Source: Sphingomonas psychrolutea (GTDB lineage: Bacteria; Pseudomonadota; Alphaproteobacteria; Sphingomonadales; Sphingomonadaceae). Taken from it: DNA of 64,000 bases. Shown piece after piece: positions 46,802-55,045 of this stretch. Both the position numbers and the translations under genes were made by a program. The notes beneath the pieces are model-generated. The model did no database searches. It was not told where the DNA came from and saw only the letters and a list, made by a program, of their open reading frames with translations. Each line of letters begins with the position of its first letter. Positions within the stretch are counted from its first letter, which is position 1. The stretch lies in contig NZ_BMDW01000007.1 in the NCBI RefSeq assembly GCF_014636175.1, forward strand, positions 1 to 64,000, given 5' to 3'.

Positions 46802-48148
46802 CTAGCGGATGTCGAGGATCGACTGGAGCGTGTCGCGCGCGACCTGAATCACGCGGCTCGCCGCCGAATAGGCTTGCTGAAAGCGCAGCAGATCGACCGC
46901 TTCGCTGTCGAGATTGACCCCCGATACGGCGTCGCGCGCCGCGACGGCATTGTCGCGGATCGCGCTTTGCGCATCGGCGATTTGCTTGCGCCCGTTGAGC
47001 GTAGCGGCATTGCCCGAGATGAGTGCGGTGGTCTTCGCCTCGAATGCGCCGCTGGTGCGCAGCGTATCGAGGTTTTTCAAATTGCTGTTGTCGCGCGGCC
47101 CCCCGCCGACCGCCGCCGCCGCAATACCGCGCGGATCGGTGAGGGTGAGCGTAAGGTCGGTCGGGCTCGTGCCGGTCGTGAACAAGGTCGCACCGGGATT
47201 GCCGTCGAGATCGCGCCCACCCGCTTGCACCGCGTTGACGCCGTTGGTGAAGGCGGTGGCGATCGTCTCCAGCGTTACGCGCGCGTCGGCGATGCGCGCC
47301 GCGCCATCGATGACGCCGGCGAGCGCGCCGCCCCCCGGCGTGACCGTCGCGACGCCAGCCGGCGTTTGCAAGGCGAACGCCACCGTTCCATCGCTGCCGC
47401 GCGTGAAGGTGACCTCGCCCGAGGTGTTGCCGGTCACGAAATCCGGGCCGCCGGCATTGCCGAGCTTGACCGTCGCGCGCCCGATGCCGTCGGTACTGAC
47501 CGACACGTCGCTGATCGCGCTGATCTGATCGAGGATTGCGTCGCGTTGATCGGCGAGCTGTGCTGCGCCGTTCGATCCGGGTTGCGCGCGGCCAAGCCCG
47601 TCATTGACCTTGGCGAGCGCCGCGCCGAGGCTGTTGAGCGTGGTCACGGCGCTCCCGGCGGTCGCATCGAGGTTGGCGTCGAGCCCGTCGAGCGCCTTGC
47701 CGGTCGCGGTGAAGCTGCCCGCGACCGCGCTCGCTTGCTCGAGCAAGGCAGTGCGCGGGACGGTTGCGCTGGGGTCGGCGGCGACGCTTTTGGCGGCATT
47801 GAAGAAACCGGTCAGCCGGTCGCCCAATTGGTTGCCGGTCAACGCGGTTTCGATCCGGTCGAGCCAGGCAATGCCGGTTTCGCTGCGCGCAAGATCGGCG
47901 CTCGACGTGCGCACGTCGGCCGCGCGCAGGGCGTCGGCCGAGCGTGTGACCCCTGCGACCGTTACGCCTTGACCGGTCTGGACCCTGCCGCCTGCAGTGA
48001 CGCCGACCGGCGCCGCGACCTCGCGCAGATCGGCGGTGCGCTTGGCGTAGCCCGGGGTTGCCGCATTGGCGATGTTTTCGGACACGGTGGTGAGCGCGCT
48101 TTGATACGCACGCACCCCGCTGGCGCCGATGCCGAGCAGATCGCTCAT
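46802..48148 (-). CDS. flgK: Flagellar hook-associated protein FlgK
   Basis: A 448-residue hook-filament junction protein. The N-terminus ASGVRAYQSALTTVSENIANAATPGYAKR carries the rod/hook NxANxxTPGYxR motif. The C-terminus VDLLRFQQAYSAASRVIQVARDTLQSIL is typical of FlgK. Its length is toward the short end of the family. It overlaps flgJ by four bases and is followed closely by flgL. Confidence 0.93.
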   Translation of the reverse strand: MSDLLGIGASGVRAYQSALTTVSENIANAATPGYAKRTADLREVAAPVGVTAGGRVQTGQGVTVAGVTRSADALRAADVRTSSADLARSETGIAWLDRIETALTGNQLGDRLTGFFNAAKSVAADPSATVPRTALLEQASAVAGSFTATGKALDGLDANLDATAGSAVTTLNSLGAALAKVNDGLGRAQPGSNGAAQLADQRDAILDQISAISDVSVSTDGIGRATVKLGNAGGPDFVTGNTSGEVTFTRGSDGTVAFALQTPAGVATVTPGGGALAGVIDGAARIADARVTLETIATAFTNGVNAVQAGGRDLDGNPGATLFTTGTSPTDLTLTLTDPRGIAAAAVGGGPRDNSNLKNLDTLRTSGAFEAKTTALISGNAATLNGRKQIADAQSAIRDNAVAARDAVSGVNLDSEAVDLLRFQQAYSAASRVIQVARDTLQSILDIR

Positions 48149-48501
48149 GGCGTCTTGCCGTCAGCAGCGGGCGGCGCGGCCTGCAGGCCGGTTTGCGAGC
48201 GCGCGAGGAATTCGGTCATCGCCTTGCCGATGCCGAGCGGGGCGTGATTCGCCATGCCGGTGGCAAATTGCGTGTCCTGCATTTCCTTGAAGGTATCGAG
48301 GCCCTTCGAGCCGAACAGATCGTCCTCGGCGAGATGCGTCGAGCGCATGGCTTTTACCATCATGCCGGTGAACACCGCCTCGAACTTCTTGCCCGCCGCT
48401 TCCAGATTGGCGCGGTTTTGCAAGCGGCTCGTGTCGACGTTGACACCCTGTAGCGGGCCTTGGGGACCCTGGACGGGCGGAAGGGCGGGGACCTCGCTCA
48501 C
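48145..48501 (-). CDS. flgJ: Short FlgJ, rod-binding domain only
   Basis: A 118-residue protein corresponding to the N-terminal rod-capping domain of FlgJ (AAGKKFEAVFTGMMVKAMRST, then LGIGKAMTEFLARS). The C-terminal muramidase domain of enterobacterial FlgJ is absent. A separate muramidase gene (57759-58658) in the neighbouring operon is a likely substitute for the missing cell-wall opening activity. It overlaps flgI upstream and flgK downstream by four bases each. Confidence 0.88.
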   Translation of the reverse strand: MSEVPALPPVQGPQGPLQGVNVDTSRLQNRANLEAAGKKFEAVFTGMMVKAMRSTHLAEDDLFGSKGLDTFKEMQDTQFATGMANHAPLGIGKAMTEFLARSQTGLQAAPPAADGKTP

Positions 48502-49700
48502 AGGATGATCAACTCGGCTTTGAGCGCGCCCGCCTCTTTCAAGGCTTCGAGGATCGCGACCAGATCAGCCGGTGACGCACCGATCGCGTTGATCGCCTTG
48601 ACCACATCGGACAAACGCGGGCCAGGCTCGATCAGGAAGATCGGATGTTTTTCCTCATCGACGCCGACCGCGGATTTCTGCTCCTTGGTGGTTTCGCCCT
48701 TGCTGAAGGGCGCTGGCTGACTGACGCGTTCGGATTCGTCGATGCGGACGGTCAATTTGCCATGCGTGATCGCGGCGGTGCCGACGCGGACGCTCGAATT
48801 GATTACGACGGTGCCGGTGCGCGCGTTGACGATCACCCGTGCCGAGGGTTCTGCGGAAACGATGTCGAGATTCTCGATCTCGCTCATCAAGGTCGCGCGG
48901 ACATCGCCGCCGACGGGCGCGCGGATCGAGACCGAAATCGCATCGGTCGCTTGCGCGGTGCCGGCGCCGAGCCGCGAATTGATCGCCGCGGCGACATTCT
49001 GCGCGGTGGTGAAATCGGCGCGCGCGAGATTGTAGGTCAGGCCCGGCGTATTTTCGAACCCGGTTTGCACCGCGCGTTCGACCGTCGCACCGTCGGGGAT
49101 GCGCCCGGCCGAGGGGATGTTGACGACGATCTGCGACCCGTCCTTGCCCTCGGCACCAAGGCCACCGACCGCGAGATTGCCTTGCGCCATCGCGTAAATC
49201 TGTCCGTCGGCACCGAGCAAGGGCGTGAGGATCAGCGCGCCGCCGCGCAGCGACTTGGCCTTGCCCATCGACGCAACGGTGATGTCGAGCTTCTGCCCGG
49301 GCTTGGCGAAGGGCGGCAAATCGGCGGTGATGATCACGACCGCCGCGTTTTTCAGGCCGGGATTGACGTTGGCGGGCAATTGCAAGCCGAAGCGCGAGGC
49401 GACCGCCTTCATCGACTGAATGGTATATTCGAGATTGTCGTCACCCGTGCCGGGCAGACCGACGACAATGCCATAGCCCGTCAGCTGGTTGCTGCGGATG
49501 CCCTGAAAGCCGCCGAGATCCTTGATCCGGTCGGCCGAGGCGGGGGCAGCGAGTGACAGCATGCCCAAGACCAACGCGGCGATGGTCACCCTCACCCTTC
49601 CCACTGCCTTCGGCAGCGGGCCCCCTCCCTCTCCCGATGGGAGAGGGAGGGAGGCGCGAAGCGCCGGAAGGGTGAGGGTGAGGAGCTGAAAAGTGCGCAT
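48498..49700 (-). CDS. flgI: Flagellar P-ring protein FlgI, with repeat-derived insert in the signal region
   Basis: The P-ring protein forms the bushing around the rod in the peptidoglycan. The 400-residue frame has FlgI hallmarks: RIKDLGGFQGIRSNQLTGYG, VVGLPGTGDD and LSDVVKAINAIGASPADL. Its N-terminus is odd. MRTFQLLTLTL is followed by about 25 residues (PALRASLPLPSGEGGGPLPKA) encoded by a palindromic repeat, and then by the signal peptide core TIAALVLGMLSLAAPASA. ATG 49700 abuts the flgH stop (TGATG). GTG 49595 or 49589, inside the repeat, are alternative starts. Confidence 0.92.
   Translation of the reverse strand: MRTFQLLTLTLPALRASLPLPSGEGGGPLPKAVGRVRVTIAALVLGMLSLAAPASADRIKDLGGFQGIRSNQLTGYGIVVGLPGTGDDNLEYTIQSMKAVASRFGLQLPANVNPGLKNAAVVIITADLPPFAKPGQKLDITVASMGKAKSLRGGALILTPLLGADGQIYAMAQGNLAVGGLGAEGKDGSQIVVNIPSAGRIPDGATVERAVQTGFENTPGLTYNLARADFTTAQNVAAAINSRLGAGTAQATDAISVSIRAPVGGDVRATLMSEIENLDIVSAEPSARVIVNARTGTVVINSSVRVGTAAITHGKLTVRIDESERVSQPAPFSKGETTKEQKSAVGVDEEKHPIFLIEPGPRLSDVVKAINAIGASPADLVAILEALKEAGALKAELIIL
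49587..49680. repeat. Palindromic repeat within the 5' end of flgI
   Basis: CACCCTCACCCTTCC (49587-49601) pairs perfectly with GGAAGGGTGAGGGTG (49666-49680). Inside are CCTCCCTCTCCC/GGGAGAGGGAGG arms. The unit belongs to the CCCTCTCCC family seen at 36625-36750. It is translated within flgI. Confidence 0.75.
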
Positions 49701-50395
49701 CAGAACGGACTCACCACGGAGAAGAAGCGGCCGAGCCAGCCCTGGCGGCTGGCGCGGGCGACGTCGCCCTTGCCGGTATAAGCGATCTGCGCATCGGCGA
49801 CGCGCGTCGACAGGACGCGGTTGTCGGCGTCGATATCGGCGACACGGATCAGCCCCTTGATCTGGACAAATTCGTCGCCGCGGTTGAGCGTAACGCGCTT
49901 CTGCCCCTGGATCAGCATCGTGCCGTTGGGCAGGACCTGGCTGACCGTCACACTGACTTCGCCCGACAGCGTGTTCGACTGGTCGGAGGCGCCCTGGCCG
50001 GTGAAATTGCGTTTGCTGCTGAGGCTCGCATCGGTCCCCTGGAACAGCGCAAGGCTGCCCGTGGTCGGCGGCGTGATGCTGAGGCCACCGCCCGAATCAA
50101 GCTTCGAGCTGGCGGATTTGGACGCGGCGGTGCGTTCGACCAGCACGATCGTCAGCGGATCGCCGACGCGGCGCGCGCGGGTGCCCTCGTACAGCGCAGC
50201 ATAGCCATCGGCGACCTGGAAGATCGATCCGGTCGACACGGGCGGCGGCGGCGGCGGTGGCGGGGGCAGGGCTGCCGAGAAATCGACCGGCGGCTTCTTC
50301 TTGCCGAAAATGCTCGCCTCCGCAGCCCCCGGTGCAAGCGCGACGGTGACGAGGCACGCCGCGCAGGCGGCAGCGAGAAGGGCGGACGACTTCAT
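49700..50395 (-). CDS. flgH: Flagellar L-ring protein FlgH
   Basis: A 231-residue outer-membrane L-ring lipoprotein-type protein. The family stretch ARRVGDPLTIVLVERTAASKSAS and LRPNG-like SQVLPNGTMLIQGQKRV, then VRVADIDADNRVLSTRVADAQIAYTG-type segments, are present. The N-terminal signal (MKSSALLAAACAACLVTVAL) contains Cys but no clean lipobox. A proline-rich stretch (PPPPPPPP) follows the signal. ATG 50395 is preferred over ATG 50425, which lies inside flgG. Confidence 0.92.
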   Translation of the reverse strand: MKSSALLAAACAACLVTVALAPGAAEASIFGKKKPPVDFSAALPPPPPPPPPVSTGSIFQVADGYAALYEGTRARRVGDPLTIVLVERTAASKSASSKLDSGGGLSITPPTTGSLALFQGTDASLSSKRNFTGQGASDQSNTLSGEVSVTVSQVLPNGTMLIQGQKRVTLNRGDEFVQIKGLIRVADIDADNRVLSTRVADAQIAYTGKGDVARASRQGWLGRFFSVVSPF

Positions 50396-50399
50396 GCCC

Positions 50400-51194
50400 C
50401 TAGCTACCGAAATGTTGGTTAACATATTGTAGCATTTCGTTGGTCGCCGAGATCATCTTCGAATTGACCTCATAGGCGCGCTGCGTCTCGATCATGTCGA
50501 CGAGCTCCTCAACGACATTGACGTTCGATCCTTCGAGCTGGCCCTGGCGGATGTTGCCGCGGCCATCCTGTCCGGCGATGCCGAGATTGGCGGCACCGCT
50601 GGCGGAGGTTTCGACGAGGTAATTGTCGCCCTTGCCAAGCAAGCCCGCGGAGTTGGGAAAGCTCGCGACCTGGATCTGGCCGAGCGTGGTCGATGCGGCT
50701 TGCCCTGGGATCGTGGCCGAGACGGTGCCGTCCGTGCCGATAGTGATCGCGGTCGCGCCCTCGGGCACGGTGATGCCGGGCTGGACCTGATAGCCTTCGG
50801 AGGTGATCAGCAAACCCTCGGGCGAGCGCGAGAAATTGCCCGCACGCGTGTAGCCGAGCGTGCCGCCGGGCATTTGCACCTGGAAATAGCCATCGCCGTC
50901 GAGCGCGAGATCGAGGCTGTTATTGGTCTGCTGGAACGAGCCTTGCGTATCGATCCGCGCGGTGCCCTGAATCTTGACTCCGGTGCCGAGGTTGAGGCCG
51001 GTGGCATATTTCGATTCCGCGGTGCTCGGCGCGCCGGGCGCGGTCACGGTCTGATACGCCAGCGTTTCGAACGCAGCGCGATCCTTTTTGTACGCAGTGG
51101 TGTTCACGTTGGCGAGGTTGTTCGAAATGACGCGCATGCGCATGTCCTGGGCATCGAGCCCGGTCCGCGCGATATGCATGGCTGCACTACCCAT
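50400..51194 (-). CDS. flgG: Flagellar distal rod protein FlgG
   Basis: A 264-residue rod protein with the N-terminal motif RTGLDAQDMRMRVISNNLANVNTTAYKKDRA and C-terminal EGSNVNVVEELVDMIETQRAYEVNSKMI. It forms the distal rod that crosses the peptidoglycan and P/L rings. The length matches the family (about 260). It sits between flgF upstream and flgH downstream in the usual order. Confidence 0.95.
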   Translation of the reverse strand: MGSAAMHIARTGLDAQDMRMRVISNNLANVNTTAYKKDRAAFETLAYQTVTAPGAPSTAESKYATGLNLGTGVKIQGTARIDTQGSFQQTNNSLDLALDGDGYFQVQMPGGTLGYTRAGNFSRSPEGLLITSEGYQVQPGITVPEGATAITIGTDGTVSATIPGQAASTTLGQIQVASFPNSAGLLGKGDNYLVETSASGAANLGIAGQDGRGNIRQGQLEGSNVNVVEELVDMIETQRAYEVNSKMISATNEMLQYVNQHFGS

Positions 51195-51206
51195 GATCTA
51201 TTCCTC

Positions 51207-51950
51207 TCAAGCCGGCAGGCGCATCAACGATGCGCTGCTTTCATCCAATTCCTTGGCCGATTTCATCAAATTGGCCTGAACCTCATAGGCGCGCTGATTT
51301 TCGATCATATCGACCAGCGCTTGCGTCATGTTGACGTTCGACCCCTCGAGCGTTCCGCTCTCGATCCTGGTATCGAGGTCAGCCGGCAAGACGCCGCCGC
51401 CCTTCACATGCAGCAGATTGTCGGTGCCCTTGACCGTCTGCGTCCCCTTGGGGCTGGCAAGTTTGAGCGTGTCGATGATTTGCGGACTGCGCGGGTCGCC
51501 GCCGACCGGCACGATCGAAATCGTGCCGTCATTCGAGATCGTGATGCTTTGCACCGGCGGCAAGGTGATCGGCCCGCCCGCCCCGATCACGGGGAAGCCG
51601 TCGCCGGTTTGCAGCACGCCCGACGGCGCGATCTGCAGATCGCCGCGGCGGGTATAGGCCTCGCTCCCGTCGGTCGCCTGTACCGCGAGCCAGCTGTCAC
51701 CGGGGATCGCGATATCGAGCGCGCGCCCGGTTTGTTGCAGCGCGCCGGGCTTGCGGTCGGCATCGGCGACTTCGGCCGAGGCGGAGGTGCGCGTGTCGAA
51801 ACCGGCGCTTTGCAGCGACAGCCGTTCGAACACGACGCGGTCGGCGCGGAACCCGATGGTCGACACGTTCGCCATATTGTTGGCGATCGCCGCCTGCGAC
51901 GCGAGATGCGCCTTGAGCCCCGAGGCCGCGGTGTAGACCAATTTGTCCAT
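51207..51950 (-). CDS. flgF: Flagellar proximal rod protein FlgF
   Basis: A 247-residue rod protein of the FlgF type, with KLVYTAASGLKAHLASQAAIANNMANVSTIGFRAD at the N-terminus and LEGSNVNMTQALVDMIENQRAYEVQ near the C-terminus. It lies 12 bases before flgG and 23 bases after flgE in the leftward operon. It differs from FlgG in the central domain. Confidence 0.93.
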   Translation of the reverse strand: MDKLVYTAASGLKAHLASQAAIANNMANVSTIGFRADRVVFERLSLQSAGFDTRTSASAEVADADRKPGALQQTGRALDIAIPGDSWLAVQATDGSEAYTRRGDLQIAPSGVLQTGDGFPVIGAGGPITLPPVQSITISNDGTISIVPVGGDPRSPQIIDTLKLASPKGTQTVKGTDNLLHVKGGGVLPADLDTRIESGTLEGSNVNMTQALVDMIENQRAYEVQANLMKSAKELDESSASLMRLPA

Positions 51951-51973
51951 GTTCTGCTCCGATTACGCCCCGC

Positions 51974-53221
51974 TCAGCCTTGGATCTGGAAGATCGTCTG
52001 CGAAATCTGGCTGGCGGTATCGAGCGCTTTGGCGTTCGCCTGGAAGTTGCGCTGGGCCGCGATCAGATCGACCAGTTCCTCGGTGATATCGACGTTCGAT
52101 CCCTCGAGCGTACCCGAGAGCAACGAGCCGAAGCCGCTTTCATTGGCCCCGCCGAGCGCCGCCTGACCCGAAATGCCGCTGGCCGACCAATAGCTGTTGC
52201 CGGTTTGGCGCAGGCCCGTCGGATTGGCGAAATTGGCGAGCGCCACCTTGCCGAGATTAACGGTGTCGCCGTTCGAATAATTGGCCGCGACGATGCCTTG
52301 TCCATTGACCGTGACGCCGGCCAATTCGCCGACCGCCGAGCCGTCGGCGGTGCGGGCATTGACCGAAAAGGCGCTCGACGCCTGGGTCGATCCGGCGAGG
52401 CTGAAGGCGAGCGTCTGTGCCACGCCGCCGGTGGTGGGCGTGAACGCGTCATAGGTGACTGGCGTGGTCGGCGCGGTGATGTTCCCGGTCGCATCGAAGG
52501 TGACGGGTGTGCCGGCGGTCGATCCGCCGACACTCAATGCCGTGTCGCCGACGTAGCTGTGGACCGTCCAGGCGTTGGTGCCGGTATGGACATAGTAATT
52601 GGTGAGCGTGCTCGCCTTCCCCGATGAATCGTAGATCGTCGTTGCGGTCGAGCTGTTGTAGCTGGCCGCATTGGCCGGATCGAAGGCGGGCGTTGGGGTC
52701 GAGGCGGCGGCGTACAGGTTGAGCTTCAGCGCGACATTGGCGGTGGCCGCTGGCGTGCCGCTCGTCGCGGCGAGGGTTAGCGTGATCAGGCCGTCGGATC
52801 CGGTCGCGGTCGCATTGCCCTTGGTATCGACGGGATAGCCCTGCAGCGCGGAGCCTTGCGCATCGACGATGCTCTTCGTCGCGGGATCGACCTGAAACGC
52901 GCCGTTGCGCGTATACGCGGTGGTCGCGTTGAGCCCCGCGGTCTTGACCGCGAAAAAGCCGTCGCCGCTGATCGCCAGATCGAGCGACGATCCGGTGGTC
53001 TTGAGGTTGCCTTCGCCGAATTGCTGGCGATTGCCCTTCACCACCGTGCCCGATCCGACGAGCTTGGTCGGATCGGTCGCGATGCTGGAAGCGATCACGT
53101 CGGCGAAATCGGTACGGCTTTTTTTGAAGCCGTTGGTCGAGACGTTGGCGAGGTTGTGCGACACCGTCGAAAGTTCGGTTTGTGCCGCCTGCAGGCCGCT
53201 GAGCGAGGTGTAAAAGGACAT
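51974..53221 (-). CDS. flgE: Flagellar hook protein FlgE
   Basis: A 415-residue hook subunit. It has the conserved start MSFYTSLSGLQAAQTELSTV with NLANVSTNGFKKSR and ends TLEGSNVDITEELVDLIAAQRNFQANAKAL. The central domain is rich in Ala, Thr and Ser (SYVGDTALSVGG), as in hook proteins. Its position between flgD and flgF supports the call. The hook cap FlgD is encoded immediately upstream. Confidence 0.94.
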   Translation of the reverse strand: MSFYTSLSGLQAAQTELSTVSHNLANVSTNGFKKSRTDFADVIASSIATDPTKLVGSGTVVKGNRQQFGEGNLKTTGSSLDLAISGDGFFAVKTAGLNATTAYTRNGAFQVDPATKSIVDAQGSALQGYPVDTKGNATATGSDGLITLTLAATSGTPAATANVALKLNLYAAASTPTPAFDPANAASYNSSTATTIYDSSGKASTLTNYYVHTGTNAWTVHSYVGDTALSVGGSTAGTPVTFDATGNITAPTTPVTYDAFTPTTGGVAQTLAFSLAGSTQASSAFSVNARTADGSAVGELAGVTVNGQGIVAANYSNGDTVNLGKVALANFANPTGLRQTGNSYWSASGISGQAALGGANESGFGSLLSGTLEGSNVDITEELVDLIAAQRNFQANAKALDTASQISQTIFQIQG

Positions 53222-53257
53222 GGAATCTGCTCCTTATCGAAGGCGAATAAAACGGGT

Positions 53258-53941
53258 TCAGCCGACCTGGCGGACGGCGGAGACGGCAACGGTACCAAGG
53301 CCGGGGACGGTTAGCGTAGGGTCGCCAGTGGCGGGGACGGACACGGCCGCGACGGGTGCCCAGACGAGGCCGCGCGAGGTGACGGTCGCGCCGCTCTTTG
53401 CCGCTTGTACCCGAACGGTGAACGGACCGGTTCCGGCGTCGGCACCGGCGGCGGTTTTGCCGTCCCACTCGTAGGAGATCGTGCCCTGCTTCTGCGCGCC
53501 GAGCTGCAGCGTGTTGAGCACCTGGCCATTGGCATCCTGGATCGAGACCGAGACATCGGTCGCATCGCCGTCAAGCTCGACCGCGCCGGCGATGCCGCCG
53601 GTCGCGCGGCCATACGCGGTCGATCCTTCGGTCAGGATGGTCTTGCCGACATAAGCGAGCGCATCGGCGGTGCTGGTGCCGCCGAGCTTGGTCTGGATCG
53701 ATTTCAACGTCGTGTTGATATCGGTAATGCCCGACGTGCTGGTGATCTGCGCGAGTTGCGCGACCATCTGGCTGTTGTCGGTCGGCGAGAACGGATCCTG
53801 ATTCTGCAGCTGCGCGGTGAGCAGCTTGAGGAAATCCGACGTGCCAAGACTCGACGAGCTCTTCACCGCCGCAGCGGCGTTGCTTGTCGTCGAGCGGTTG
53901 ATGCCGAGATTGGTGAGCGTGGTATCGAAAGCGGAGGCCAT
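53258..53941 (-). CDS. flgD: Flagellar hook assembly (capping) protein FlgD
   Basis: A 227-residue hook-cap protein. The N-terminal LGTSDFLKLLTAQLQNQDPFSPTDNSQMVAQLAQ is the FlgD signature. A C-terminal Ig-like region (TISYEWDGKTAAGADAGTG) follows. It is needed for hook polymerisation and is then released. Located three bases downstream of flgC. Confidence 0.94.
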   Translation of the reverse strand: MASAFDTTLTNLGINRSTTSNAAAAVKSSSSLGTSDFLKLLTAQLQNQDPFSPTDNSQMVAQLAQITSTSGITDINTTLKSIQTKLGGTSTADALAYVGKTILTEGSTAYGRATGGIAGAVELDGDATDVSVSIQDANGQVLNTLQLGAQKQGTISYEWDGKTAAGADAGTGPFTVRVQAAKSGATVTSRGLVWAPVAAVSVPATGDPTLTVPGLGTVAVSAVRQVG

Positions 53942-53944
53942 GGT

Positions 53945-54355
53945 TTAGCGTCCCATCTTGAGGGTATCGAGGATCAGTGATTTCGCGGTCTGCATGACCT
54001 CGACATTGTTTTGATAACTGCGCGCGGTCTCCATCATGTCGACCAGCTCGCGCGTTTCATCGACCGCCGCTTCCCACACATTGCCGTCCTTGTCGGCGAG
54101 CGGGTGCGAGGGGTCGTAGCGTTTCTCGGGGGCTTCGCCCGCGGTGACGATGCTTTCGACATTGACCGTGGCGAGGCCGGAGGCCTTGTCATATTCGGTG
54201 CGGAAGACGGGTTTGATCGTCCGGTACGCGGTGTCCGCGCTCGACGTGACCGACCCGGCGTTGGCGAGGTTCGACGCGGTCGTGTTCATCCGCACCAGCT
54301 GTGCCGACATCGCGCGCCCGGCGACCTGGAAAATGGTGAGGGGTTGGTCGGCCAT
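53945..54355 (-). CDS. flgC: Flagellar proximal rod protein FlgC
   Basis: A 136-residue rod protein starting MADQPLTIFQVAGRAMSAQL, with MNTTASNLANAGSVTSS and the C-terminal DETRELVDMMETARSYQNNVEVMQTAKSLI as in FlgC. The frame stays open far upstream, but that part is a shadow of flgB. It lies two bases after flgB and three bases before flgD. Confidence 0.92.
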   Translation of the reverse strand: MADQPLTIFQVAGRAMSAQLVRMNTTASNLANAGSVTSSADTAYRTIKPVFRTEYDKASGLATVNVESIVTAGEAPEKRYDPSHPLADKDGNVWEAAVDETRELVDMMETARSYQNNVEVMQTAKSLILDTLKMGR

Positions 54356-54357
54356 GT

Positions 54358-54714
54358 TTATTCGCCTCGCAATGCGCGGGTGATTTGCCCGATGCGCCCG
54401 TTCAGGAACGACAGCGTCGTCTGATAGGCGACGGCGTTTTCGGCAAAGGCGGTCTGTTCGGTCGACAGTTCGACGGTGTTGCCATCGAGCGAAGGCTGCG
54501 ACGGCACGCGATATTGCAGCACGCCCGTGATGCTCGCATTGCCGCCGGTGCTCGCGGAATTCTCGACCGCGGCGAGCGCCTTTTGAAAATCGACGTCCTG
54601 CGCCTTGAACCCAGGGGTCGAGGCATTGGCAATGTTCGACGCGAGCACGCCCATCCGCTGCGAGCGCACTTCGAGTGCCGCACCATGTACCCCGAAAAGA
54701 CCTTCGCTGGGCAT
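54358..54714 (-). CDS. flgB: Flagellar proximal rod protein FlgB
   Basis: A 118-residue rod protein, first in the flgBCDEFGHIJKL operon. It contains HGAALEVRSQRMGVLASNIANASTPGFKAQDVDF, the typical FlgB N-terminal part, and ends RIGQITRALRGE. ATG 54714 is chosen because GGAG lies eight bases upstream. 54729 would add five residues. A sigma-54 promoter lies at 54753-54768, about 40 bases upstream. Confidence 0.92.
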   Translation of the reverse strand: MPSEGLFGVHGAALEVRSQRMGVLASNIANASTPGFKAQDVDFQKALAAVENSASTGGNASITGVLQYRVPSQPSLDGNTVELSTEQTAFAENAVAYQTTLSFLNGRIGQITRALRGE

Positions 54715-54752
54715 CGCCCATCTCCTCACGCCCTATTGCGCGACGGGGTATC

Positions 54753-54768
54753 AGCAAAGGTCGTGCCA
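54753..54768 (-). promoter_or_regulatory. Sigma-54 promoter of the flgB operon
   Basis: On the minus strand TGGCACGACCTTTGCT fits the -24/-12 consensus (TGGCACG-N4-TTGCW). The GG and GC elements are separated by exactly ten bases. It stands about 40 bases before the flgB start. Confidence 0.85.
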
Positions 54769-54810
54769 AATGGGTGTGGGGCGGGGTGGAGTGGGTTTGG
54801 GAAGGGTGAA

Positions 54811-54850
54811 GCGGCAAAGGCTTGCCGGTTGACGGCAAGCGGGTTGCCGT
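54811..54850. promoter_or_regulatory. Cluster of CGGCAA/TTGCCG dyads, possible enhancer for sigma-54 flagellar promoters
   Basis: GCTTGCCG (54820-54827) and CGGCAAGC (54833-54840) form a perfect 8-bp dyad. Further CGGCAA (54812-54817) and TTGCCG (54844-54849) copies flank it. The site lies 50-80 bases upstream of the flgB sigma-54 promoter, the right place for an enhancer-binding activator of the FlbD/FleQ type. The exact protein is not identified. Confidence 0.5.
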
Positions 54851-54865
54851 CTTTCACGGAAAAAT

Positions 54866-54995
54866 GGTTCGCGCAGAGGCGCGGAGGACGCAGAGATCGC
54901 CTATTGCGCGCCGGTCGCGCTTCGAGGCTCGGGTGCAAAGGGCATGCTGCCGCACCATCGCACTTCTCTGCGTCCTCCGCGCCTCTGCGCGAACC
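54866..54995. repeat. Perfect 31-bp inverted repeat between flgB and motA-like genes
   Basis: GGTTCGCGCAGAGGCGCGGA... (54866-54896) is exactly mirrored at 54965-54995, with a 68-base loop. It resembles a MITE-like intergenic element common in this lineage. It lies between divergent flagellar promoters. Confidence 0.85.
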
Positions 54996-55016
54996 AACCT
55001 TCTTTTCTCCTCAACT

Positions 55017-55032
55017 TGGCCCGCACCTTGCA
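55017..55032 (+). promoter_or_regulatory. Probable sigma-54 promoter of the motA-like operon
   Basis: TGGCCCGCACCTTGCA matches the -24/-12 consensus with one change in the first block (C for A). The spacing is correct. A start about 12 bases downstream would fall only about 3 bases before the motA-like ATG. Confidence 0.6.
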
Positions 55033-55045
55033 GTGCATTCGCGCG

